A stretch of 12,520 nt of DNA, from positions 1-12,520 of the forward strand of contig WLDR01000031.1 of NCBI GenBank assembly GCA_009704705.1, in the 5' to 3' direction. Made by a program: the position numbers and the translations under genes. The notes beneath the pieces are model-generated. The model searched no databases, was not told the DNA's origin, and saw nothing but the letters and a program-made list of their open reading frames with translations. Origin of the DNA: Actinomycetota bacterium (GTDB lineage Bacteria > Actinomycetota > Actinomycetes > Actinomycetales > Microbacteriaceae). Below are positions 7,155-12,520 of this stretch, piece by piece (within the stretch, counting starts at the first letter, position 1; the number at the start of each line of letters is the position of its first letter).

Positions 7155-7885
7155 TACAGTGAACTGCCACCGTCGACCACGAGCACGCTCCCCGTGACAG
7201 CGCTGGCGCCGGGAGAGGCCAGGTATGCCACGCCGGCGGCGATATCGTCGACGGAGAGCGGCGCCCCGAGCGGGATTGACTCGTCTACCCGCGCAGCATA
7301 CTGTGGCTCGTTCTCGTATTGGCCCTTCGCAAGTCCGGCCATCACGATGCCTGGGGCAATGGCATTGGACCGAATACCGTGCGGAGCCAGTTCGAGGGCC
7401 GCTTGGCGCATGAGCTGGTCCAGTCCTGCTTTTGAGGTCGCGTAGGCTGCGATTTCGGGCCACGGCCGGGTAGCTACCCACGAGCTGATGAAGATGAGCC
7501 TTCCTCGGGTGCCGTCGGCCACCATGCGCCGCGCCGCCGACTGCGCGGCGATGAAGGCCCCGTAGAGGTTGATGTCGATCTGGCGCCGCCAGGCGTCGTC
7601 ATCAATGTCGAGGAATGGTTGAGCCGTGACCGTACCGGCACAGATCACCATGACGTCTATGGTCTTCAGCTCCGATAGTGCCGCTACAAGATCGTTGCGG
7701 TCGGTCGTGCTGCCGATGACTCCTCGAATTGATCCGCGCTCGGAATCTGCTTCCGACGCGACGACCGGGCTGGGATCAAGAATGACCACGTCATAGCCTG
7801 CATCGGCCAGCCCCCGTGCGATTGCGCCACCAATGTCCCCCGCGCCACCTGTGACCAGGGCACCGGGCCTCTTCGAAAGCTTCAT
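7154..7885 (-). CDS. SDR-family NAD(P)-dependent oxidoreductase (sugar dehydrogenase candidate)
   Basis: This 243-aa classical short-chain dehydrogenase shows the nucleotide-binding TGGAGDIG (12-19), an acidic residue at the end of strand 2 (ILDPS; Asp37, usually an NAD preference), ICAG (81-84, the NNAG position), and the catalytic set Asn106, Ser134/135, Tyr148 and Lys152 (YATSK). It ends with VTGSVLVVDGG, typical of the family. Two ATGs lie two codons apart. The second (7885) is preferred because AAGGA sits 5 bases upstream of it; the first (7891) would have no spacing. It is first in a two-gene unit with the MFS transporter (shared TAATG) and diverges from the dehydratase operon across a 136-base promoter region. 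Its likely role is oxidising the released sugar, or its C-position, to a lactone or keto-sugar that feeds the dehydratase. Substrate not established. Confidence 0.85.
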   Translation of the reverse strand: MKLSKRPGALVTGGAGDIGGAIARGLADAGYDVVILDPSPVVASEADSERGSIRGVIGSTTDRNDLVAALSELKTIDVMVICAGTVTAQPFLDIDDDAWRRQIDINLYGAFIAAQSAARRMVADGTRGRLIFISSWVATRPWPEIAAYATSKAGLDQLMRQAALELAPHGIRSNAIAPGIVMAGLAKGQYENEPQYAARVDESIPLGAPLSVDDIAAGVAYLASPGASAVTGSVLVVDGGSSL

Positions 7886-7925
7886 CTTCATCCTTCGCTC
7901 GACTGTCTCGGCGATGTCGCCGAGG

Positions 7926-7957
7926 TTGACTCGAGTGGTGCACCCTGCGACGATAGT
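7926..7957 (+). promoter_or_regulatory. Possible promoter of dehydratase-aldolase-kinase operon
   Basis: TTGACT (7926-7931, 5/6 match to the -35 consensus) and GATAGT (7952-7957, a weak -10) lie on the plus strand 20 bases apart, longer than the optimal 17. Transcription would start within the following operator-like element (7959-7978), consistent with repression. Tentative. Confidence 0.3.
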
Positions 7958-7958
7958 C

Positions 7959-7978
7959 TGGTATTACCAATCATACCG
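7959..7978. promoter_or_regulatory. Conserved operator-like element, copy 2 (divergent promoter region)
   Basis: TGGTATTACCAATCATACCG starts with the perfect 11-bp palindrome TGGTATTACCA (7959-7969) and shares 15 of 20 positions with the copy at 2843-2862. It lies between the divergent SDR-MFS and dehydratase-aldolase-kinase operons, placed so that one bound regulator could block both. Confidence 0.55.
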
Positions 7979-7998
7979 CTCGACCCACTGGCTAACGA
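7970..7998 (-). promoter_or_regulatory. Predicted promoter of the SDR-MFS operon
   Basis: On the minus strand TATGAT (7975-7970, 5/6 match to -10) is preceded by TCGTTA (7998-7993, 3/6 match to -35) with a 17-base spacer. The -10 box lies inside the operator-like element. The predicted leader is about 75-80 bases to ATG 7885. Confidence 0.4.
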
Positions 7999-8021
7999 GC
8001 GTCCACGAAATTGCGGAGCCC

Positions 8022-9284
8022 ATGACAAACACCAGCAACACAGTATCTCAGTCTGACCACGACTCTGAGACTCCCAGCCAGCGCATCGTCGCACTCGAAA
8101 CGGTGCGCTCTGCGTTGCAGCCGAATGCGGTGTTTGTCTTGGTCCACGGGGCCGACGGCCAGGTCGGCATTGGCGAGACCTTCTACGGCGCAGCCAGCGT
8201 GGAGGCCTACATTCACGACGTCGCCGCGTTCGCCCTGCAGGCACCCGGTCGGCATTCCCCGGCCCGGGTGAGTCGCCAGCTTGCGGGATACGTCGGTTAC
8301 TCGGGATCAGGCACCGAGGTGCGGGGGAACTCGGCAATAGACATCGCTCTGTGGGACCTGCTCGCCAAACAGAGCGGACTACCGTTGCGTGATTTGCTAG
8401 GCGGTCCCATCGTCGAGTCGATTGAGATCTACAACACCTGCGCGGGCAATGACTATGTCCGGTCTAATGCGCAGCAGTCGTCAAACAACTGGGGCCTTCC
8501 GCTTGCGGACGAACCTGATCGCTACGACGACCTGTGGCGATTCTTGCACGAGCCTGCGCGGCTTGCCCGCGACTTATTCGACGAGGGTTATCGAGGCATG
8601 AAGGTCTGGCCATTCGACCTCGCGGCTGAAGCCTCGGGAGGCGACCATCGAGCCGACTTGAGATTCGGTCTCGGTGTTCTCGATTCGATTCGCGAGGAGG
8701 TCGGCGACACGATGGATCTCTACGTCGAGCTCCACTCGCTCTGGCAACCACGAGGCGCCGAGCGCGTCCTTCGTGCGCTCGAGCCCTACGGGCTGGCGTG
8801 GGCAGAGGACCCGATTCGGGCCGACCGGTATGAAGCGCTGGCAGTGCTTCGGGAAGGGACTTCGGTGCCCATTGCTCTGGGCGAGAACCTCGGTGCAGGG
8901 TACAACTCGTACAAGCCACTCTTGGACGCGCGGGCGACCGACATCGCAATCATCGACGTCGGATGGAGTGGCGGAATCACCACCGCGATGCGCACGGCTG
9001 CCCTCGCCGATCAATATGGAGTGCCGGTGGCACCCCACGATTGCACGGGCCCAGTTTCTCTCGCGGTCGCGACGCACCTCGTCACGGCGATTCCCAACGG
9101 GCATGTGCAGGAAGTGGCCCGCAGCTTCTACCACGGGTGGTACGGACAGGTCAGCGAGGGCTACCCCACGATCGCTGATGGCCGCATCACGCCGTCGGCG
9201 GCACCCGGACACGGAGTAACGCTGCGGCCAGAGATGCTGGTGGATCCGTCGACCATCCGCCGAGTGACGACGATCGGCTCCTGA
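8022..9284 (+). CDS. Enolase-superfamily (mandelate racemase/muconate lactonizing type) acid-sugar dehydratase
   Basis: This 420-aa protein has a capping domain (about 20-140; NSAIDIALWDLLAKQSGLPL is the hallmark helix), then a modified TIM barrel. Visible catalytic features are Lys194 in GMKVWPFD, metal ligands Glu236 (YVELHS), Glu262 (WAEDPI) and Glu288 (GENL), and an Asp312/His339 dyad (IIDVGWSGG, APHDCTGP). His238, two residues after the first ligand, sits where galactonate dehydratase has a general-acid histidine. That supports dehydration of an aldonic acid to a 2-keto-3-deoxy acid. The first ligand is Glu where mandelate racemase and DgoD have Asp, and the second Lys of KxK is Trp. The frame is open back to 7833, but that part runs through the divergent promoter region and the start of the SDR gene. 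ATG 8022 has GGAG (8015-8018) just upstream. It is first in an operon with aldolase and kinase genes, fitting production of KDG or an epimer. Confidence 0.87.
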   Translation: MTNTSNTVSQSDHDSETPSQRIVALETVRSALQPNAVFVLVHGADGQVGIGETFYGAASVEAYIHDVAAFALQAPGRHSPARVSRQLAGYVGYSGSGTEVRGNSAIDIALWDLLAKQSGLPLRDLLGGPIVESIEIYNTCAGNDYVRSNAQQSSNNWGLPLADEPDRYDDLWRFLHEPARLARDLFDEGYRGMKVWPFDLAAEASGGDHRADLRFGLGVLDSIREEVGDTMDLYVELHSLWQPRGAERVLRALEPYGLAWAEDPIRADRYEALAVLREGTSVPIALGENLGAGYNSYKPLLDARATDIAIIDVGWSGGITTAMRTAALADQYGVPVAPHDCTGPVSLAVATHLVTAIPNGHVQEVARSFYHGWYGQVSEGYPTIADGRITPSAAPGHGVTLRPEMLVDPSTIRRVTTIGS

Positions 9285-9287
9285 CCG

Positions 9288-9929
9288 GTGTCTGAGCGCA
9301 TCCCGCTTCCGCAAATCATCGCGCAGTCTCGGCTCGTGGCCGTGTTGCGGGCGCCGTCCGTCGCCGACCTCCCGAGCATTGTCAGCGTCTTGATTGAGAA
9401 CGGCATGACGGTGATTGAGTTGACCTTGACAACGCCTGATGCCATTCGCGCGCTCTCGGAGTTGAGAGCCGTCTGGGGTGACCGGGCCACGATTGGCATG
9501 GGAACCATCACCACTCCGGGTCAGGCCCGGGAGTCCGTTGCTGAAGGGGCTCAGTTTCTCGTGACTCCGATCACGGTTCCCGAGGTTGCCCACATCGCGA
9601 CGGAGGCGGGGGTGCCAATCTTGATGGGAGCATTCACGCCGACGGAGGTTGCCACCGCGTGGGATCACGGCGCGACCGCGGTGAAGATTTTTCCCGCGTC
9701 GCAGGTCGGACCGTCCTATTTGCGTGAGCTCCGCGGCCCGTTCCCAGATATTGTGACCATGCCGTCTGGTGGCGCGACAATCGACGATATCCCGGGCTGG
9801 CTCAGCGCGGGTGCGGCGGCAGTGAGCCTCGGAGGCAGCCTGATCGGGTCCGCGTTCTCGGGCGACGTGGCGGGACTTGCCGAGCGGGTGCGAAGAGCGG
9901 TCGACGCTGTCGCCAAGGCGAAACCATGA
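9288..9929 (+). CDS. eda: KDPG/KDPGal aldolase family (2-dehydro-3-deoxy-6-phosphohexonate aldolase)
   Basis: This 213-aa class I aldolase matches the roughly 205-215 aa Eda/DgoA family. It shows IELTLTTP (43-50) with catalytic base Glu44, GMGT (70-73), VTP (92-94) and Schiff-base Lys133 in VKIFPAS, the same number as in E. coli Eda. It would split 2-keto-3-deoxy-6-phosphohexonate into pyruvate and glyceraldehyde-3-phosphate. Features are mixed: KIFPAS..GPSY resembles DgoA (galacto type), while MPSGG (159-163) has a hydroxyl residue where Eda has Thr161 and DgoA has Val. The Arg49 of Eda (phosphate side) is Thr here. The start is GTG 9288, 3 bases after the dehydratase stop, with no clear Shine-Dalgarno, so translation is probably coupled. 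Its stop overlaps the kinase start (ATGA). The gene symbol denotes the family; the epimer used is uncertain. Confidence 0.88.
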   Translation: MSERIPLPQIIAQSRLVAVLRAPSVADLPSIVSVLIENGMTVIELTLTTPDAIRALSELRAVWGDRATIGMGTITTPGQARESVAEGAQFLVTPITVPEVAHIATEAGVPILMGAFTPTEVATAWDHGATAVKIFPASQVGPSYLRELRGPFPDIVTMPSGGATIDDIPGWLSAGAAAVSLGGSLIGSAFSGDVAGLAERVRRAVDAVAKAKP

Positions 9930-10882
9930 CCCGTTCGAAGAACATCGACGTTCTGACATTCGGCGAGACCATGGGCTTGGTCGTTGCTGAACCCGGACCA
10001 CTGGAGTTCGCGGGGAGTGCCCAGCTCAGAATCGGCGGCGCCGAGTCGAATGTCGCAATCGTCGCTAGCAGGCTCGGGCGATCGACGCACTGGGTGAGTC
10101 GCATCGGGGATGACGCGTTCGGGAGGCTGGTCGAGCGCACGCTTCGTGCCGAGGAGGTCGGCGTGACCGTGATCCGGGATCCTCAGCGGCCGACCGGACT
10201 CATGGTCAAGGAGCGCCGCTCACGAACCCTTCAACGGGTGCGCTACTACCGATCGACGAGCGCTGCAACGAAACTCGCGCACGATGACATTGACGATGAC
10301 CTGCTCTCTCGGGCGAGCATCCTGCACGTGACCGGGATCACTCCCGCACTGTCTCCAGAGGCGCGTGACGCCGTTGACACGCTCATCGATCGGGCCCGGG
10401 CACTCGGAGTGACCGTCAGTCTTGATATCAACTATCGCTCTGCCTTGTGGACGCGCTCCGAAGCAGCGGCGTTTCTCAGTTCGGCGATTCCGCGGTGCGA
10501 CATCGTCTTCGGCGGACTCGATGAGTTCGCGCTCGTTGACCCGGGAATCGTGACCGCCGACGCGGCAATCGAGGATGCTCTCGCGAGAGGGGCCGCTGAG
10601 GTCATCGTGAAGCTGGGCGACCGGGGAGCGGTCGGCGAACGTGACGGCCACCGCGCCGCGGTCGAGGCGACTCCGGTCGACGTCGTGGACACTGTCGGTG
10701 CGGGTGACGCCTTTGTCGGCGGATATCTCGTGGCTCGGCTCGACGGTCTCACTCTCGACGAGTGCCTCGCCCTCGGAGGGCTCGTCGGGGCCGCAGCGTG
10801 CACGGTGGCAGGCGACTGGGAGGGTGCACCACGACGCGAGGAACTGTCTCAACTCTTCGATGGTCACAGCGTCTCGCGCTAA
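9926..10882 (+). CDS. kdgK: PfkB-family 2-keto-3-deoxygluconate kinase
   Basis: This 318-aa ribokinase-fold protein has an N-terminal TFGETMGLV (11-19), PfkB signature 1 around LRIGGAESNVAI (34-45; GGAxxNVA), YYRSTSAATKL (107-117; KDG kinases typically carry YYR followed by SA), strand LDINYR (166-171), and the C-terminal signature DTVGAGDAF (255-263) with Asp261 as catalytic base. It would phosphorylate 2-keto-3-deoxygluconate or its epimer at C6 with ATP, supplying the aldolase encoded just upstream. The ATGA overlap with the aldolase stop (9926-9929) and AAGG about 9 bases upstream of the ATG support this start. It is the last gene of the dehydratase-aldolase-kinase operon and converges on lacI with 44 bases between stops. 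PfkB members vary in substrate, so KDG kinase is assigned from motif plus context. Confidence 0.85.
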   Translation: MTRSKNIDVLTFGETMGLVVAEPGPLEFAGSAQLRIGGAESNVAIVASRLGRSTHWVSRIGDDAFGRLVERTLRAEEVGVTVIRDPQRPTGLMVKERRSRTLQRVRYYRSTSAATKLAHDDIDDDLLSRASILHVTGITPALSPEARDAVDTLIDRARALGVTVSLDINYRSALWTRSEAAAFLSSAIPRCDIVFGGLDEFALVDPGIVTADAAIEDALARGAAEVIVKLGDRGAVGERDGHRAAVEATPVDVVDTVGAGDAFVGGYLVARLDGLTLDECLALGGLVGAAACTVAGDWEGAPRREELSQLFDGHSVSR

Positions 10883-10926
10883 AGATCATCCGGTCGAGCA
10901 TCCTTCGAGCGCCGACGCGTGAGCGG

Positions 10927-11973
10927 CTAAGCCGACTCCCGCACCTGCAGCTTTGTGGATAGGCAAACTTCTGTGATGGAAGATCGAGTGCCTTCCAGCG
11001 TGTCGATCAACAGCCCGGCCGCGGACGCTCCCATTTCCCACGCCGGAACCGTGACCGTTGTCAACTGAGGATTCACGAACTTCGACACGTCGAAGTCGTC
11101 GAAACCGCAGACGGCCATCTGGTCTGGGACAGCTATGCCGACCTCGCGGAGGGTGCGCATGGCACCAATGGCCAGCAGGTCACTGCCACACACGATTGCA
11201 CTGGGGGGAGTGTTCAGAGCGAGAAGCTTTCGCACCATCGCATCGGCGCCGGTTGGCTCCCATCCGGCTTCGAAGAGAGTGAGCTCCGGATCGATATCGA
11301 TGCCGTGGCGCCGCAGCGCCCGCTTGTACGCGTCGAAACGCTGTTCGATGACTGCCCAGCGTTCCTTGGCTGCGATGAAGGCGATTCGCCGATGGCCCTG
11401 CGCGACCAGGTGGTCGACGATGGCCGTCGCGCCGGCTGCTTGATCGGAACGCACGACGAATGCGCGCCCAGCCACCTTGGCAACGGCGAGTTCGTCAAAG
11501 AGCACGAACTCGGTGTCGGTCTGGTTGAGCATCTGCGCGACCCGGCGACGCACGGCGGGAGAACCGGTCAACAGCACGCACGCGGCATCGACGCGGCCCT
11601 CGCTGATGGGTCGCAGCAGTTCGGCGTGGTCCTTAGTGTGCGCTGTTGTGTGAACGAGCACGCTGTAGCCGCGCTCACGCGCAGTGTCAGCGATGCCGGC
11701 CAGATAGAGCGCAGTCAGGGGGTCAGCGACAAAACGATGACTGTCGTCCAGAACCAAGAAACCGAGGGTTTGCGTTCGTGCGGAGCGAAGCCCACGCGCG
11801 GAGTTGTTGACCTGATAATTCAGCTGCGCGATGGCTTCTTCGATGCGACCTCGCGTGGCCACGGACAGCCTCGCCCACCGGCCATTAGCGAAGTTCGAAA
11901 CGGACTGAACTGACACATCGGCGGCGGCGGCGACGTCGATCATTCTCGGTCTTGTCGTCCGCTCAGTAGACAT
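10927..11973 (-). CDS. LacI-family transcriptional regulator
   Basis: This 348-aa protein has a LacI-type helix-turn-helix at residues 11-32 (MIDVAAAADVSVQSVSNFAN), a hinge helix (NNSARGLRSART, 56-67) and a periplasmic-binding-protein-like sensor domain (TLGFLVLDDSH onward; GHRRIAFI 193-200; CGSDLLAIGAMRTLREVG 262-279; VCGFDDFD 288-295; LTTVTVP). The preferred start is ATG 11973. A longer frame starts at 12027 but inside a 15-bp-arm palindrome, and its extra 18 residues lack family character. GATACT lies 7-12 bases upstream of ATG 11973 and no Shine-Dalgarno is seen, suggesting a leaderless transcript. It is the only regulator inside the catabolic part of the window, so it probably represses the sugar operons with a pathway sugar or intermediate as inducer. 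Binding to the TGGTA...TACC elements is unproven. Confidence 0.88.
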   Translation of the reverse strand: MSTERTTRPRMIDVAAAADVSVQSVSNFANGRWARLSVATRGRIEEAIAQLNYQVNNSARGLRSARTQTLGFLVLDDSHRFVADPLTALYLAGIADTARERGYSVLVHTTAHTKDHAELLRPISEGRVDAACVLLTGSPAVRRRVAQMLNQTDTEFVLFDELAVAKVAGRAFVVRSDQAAGATAIVDHLVAQGHRRIAFIAAKERWAVIEQRFDAYKRALRRHGIDIDPELTLFEAGWEPTGADAMVRKLLALNTPPSAIVCGSDLLAIGAMRTLREVGIAVPDQMAVCGFDDFDVSKFVNPQLTTVTVPAWEMGASAAGLLIDTLEGTRSSITEVCLSTKLQVRESA

Positions 11974-11988
11974 GGTTTCAGTATCGCG

Positions 11989-12030
11989 CACATGGCCGGG
12001 TGGCGCACTCCTGCCCCACCCGGCCATGTG
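11989..12030 (-). terminator. Large perfect inverted repeat between SDR gene and lacI; probable terminator or operator
   Basis: Arms CACATGGCCGGGTGG (11989-12003) and CCACCCGGCCATGTG (12016-12030) are perfectly complementary over 15 bp around a 12-base loop. It begins 12 bases after the stop of the minus-strand SDR gene and ends 15 bases before ATG 11973 of lacI. The position suits transcription termination of the SDR gene ahead of lacI. No U-run follows, so a stem-only terminator or a LacI autoregulatory site are both possible. Confidence 0.55.
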
Positions 12031-12042
12031 AACTACTCGTGT

Positions 12043-12520
12043 TTAGTAGACCTGCGCCAGCAGGCCTCCATCGACAATCAGGTGTGAGGCGTTGAAGTAC
12101 GAAGATCGATCCGAAACGAGGAAGACGACCGCGTTCGCTACCTCGGCGGGATTTCCGATTCGGCGAGCGGGGTAGTGAGATTCCATCTCCGCCTTGGAGG
12201 CGGCCGGATCCGGCGTGGAGTCCCAGTACTGCAGGATCATCGGGGTGGCCATGTCGCCGGGGCAGATGCAGTTGCAGCGGATGCCCGCCTGGGCGTAAGT
12301 CGGATCGACACCGATTGCACGTGTGAGCCCCAGCACACCGTGCTTGGAGGCGGTGTAGGCCGAGAGGTAAGGATCCGCGCTCAGGGACAGCGCCGACGCG
12401 GTGTTCACGATGCTACCTCCGCCGGTCTCGAGCATGGCACGAACAGCCTGACGGCATCCGTTGAAGACGCCTGTGAGGTTGATGTCCAGAACGCGCTGCC
12501 ATTCCTCGTTCGACGTCTCA
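12043..12520 (-). CDS. SDR-family oxidoreductase, N-terminus cut by window edge
   Basis: About 158 C-terminal residues are visible; the frame stays open to base 12520, so the N-terminal cofactor-binding part lies outside. Seen are the active-site Asn in LDINLTGVFNGC, the catalytic Ser region (SIVNTASALSLSADPY), the Tyr/Lys motif YTASK, the CICPGDMATPM loop (classical SDR PG motif) and the terminal VDGG followed by LLAQVY. The length after the Asn is normal, so it appears intact. Such proteins commonly act as sugar or alcohol dehydrogenases (for example galactose- or rhamnose-1-dehydrogenase-like) or 3-oxoacyl reductases; position beside lacI and the KDG pathway genes favours a sugar role. It ends 69 bases before the lacI start, separated by a large palindrome. 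Which of the two SDRs performs the first oxidation cannot be told. Confidence 0.85.
   Translation of the reverse strand, partial: ETSNEEWQRVLDINLTGVFNGCRQAVRAMLETGGGSIVNTASALSLSADPYLSAYTASKHGVLGLTRAIGVDPTYAQAGIRCNCICPGDMATPMILQYWDSTPDPAASKAEMESHYPARRIGNPAEVANAVVFLVSDRSSYFNASHLIVDGGLLAQVY

Noticed and set aside
7155..7481. N-terminal extension of the MFS gene to 7481
   Set aside because: The extra 109 residues are arginine-rich, not membrane-like, and lie inside the SDR gene; ATG 7154 in the TAATG junction is better.
7937..7944. GGTGCACC in the divergent promoter region (also at 10823-10830)
   Set aside because: It resembles the GTGCAC array near 551-589, but single copies, one of them inside a coding sequence, are compatible with chance.
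7833..8021. N-terminal extension of the dehydratase to 7833
   Set aside because: It would run through the divergent promoter, the operator-like element and the start of the SDR gene; ATG 8022 has GGAG upstream and fits the family length.
8574..10001. Minus-strand open frame of 475 codons
   Set aside because: Antisense shadow of the dehydratase, aldolase and kinase genes; arginine-rich, low-complexity translation typical of GC-rich shadows.
10883..10926. Gap between the converging kinase and lacI genes searched for a terminator
   Set aside because: Only weak 4-5 bp symmetries (for example CGGCTAAGCCG at the lacI stop); nothing convincing.
11974..12027. N-terminal extension of LacI to ATG 12027
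   Set aside because: The ATG lies in the arm of a large palindrome and the added residues lack LacI character.

Overview
The window looks like a chromosomal stretch from a moderately high-GC actinobacterium, probably Microbacteriaceae-like. This rests on codon use, long antisense open frames, few strong Shine-Dalgarno sites, at least two genes that look leaderless (a TAnnnT-like -10 box ending 6 bases before the ATG) and a LacI subfamily typical of that group. Family placement is inference. No tRNA, rRNA, CRISPR, IS element or phage gene is visible.

Layout. (1) 1-2826: a truncated TetR-type regulator (minus strand) diverges from a large bifunctional cell-envelope gene (FkbM-type methyltransferase, GT4 glycosyltransferase, coiled coil). 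The gap between them is rich in palindromes, including three GTGCAC motifs spaced exactly 14 bp apart. (2) 2930-6015 (plus): a two-gene operon encoding a 697-aa cytoplasmic, glycoside-hydrolase-like TIM-barrel protein (DUF6259-like) and an acetyl-xylan-esterase/cephalosporin-C-deacetylase family esterase. (3) 5994-7885 (minus): an SDR dehydrogenase and an MFS transporter, translationally coupled through TAATG. (4) 8022-10882 (plus): an enolase-superfamily acid-sugar dehydratase, a KDPG-aldolase family lyase and a PfkB-type KDG kinase, tightly coupled (3-bp gap, then an ATGA overlap). (5) 10927-11973 (minus): a LacI regulator. (6) 12043 to the end (minus): a second SDR dehydrogenase, truncated by the window edge.

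Together, regions 2-6 read as a catabolic locus for an unidentified, probably acylated, glycoside. The inferred route is uptake (MFS), deacylation (esterase), glycoside cleavage (TIM-barrel protein), oxidation of the sugar by an SDR, dehydration of the sugar acid to a 2-keto-3-deoxy acid, phosphorylation, and aldol cleavage to pyruvate plus glyceraldehyde-3-phosphate. A conserved 20-bp element (TGGTA...TCATACC, 15/20 identical) lies upstream of the hydrolase operon and in the promoter region shared by the SDR-MFS and dehydratase-aldolase-kinase operons, so the three operons look like one regulon.

The most notable structural oddity is a perfect 10-bp-stem palindrome at 5993-6016, where the esterase and MFS genes converge. 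It holds the stop codons of both genes, one in each arm, so both proteins end in HPRxRG. A second perfect palindrome (15-bp arms) separates the last SDR gene from lacI. The sugar and the true activity of the DUF6259-like protein cannot be fixed from sequence alone.
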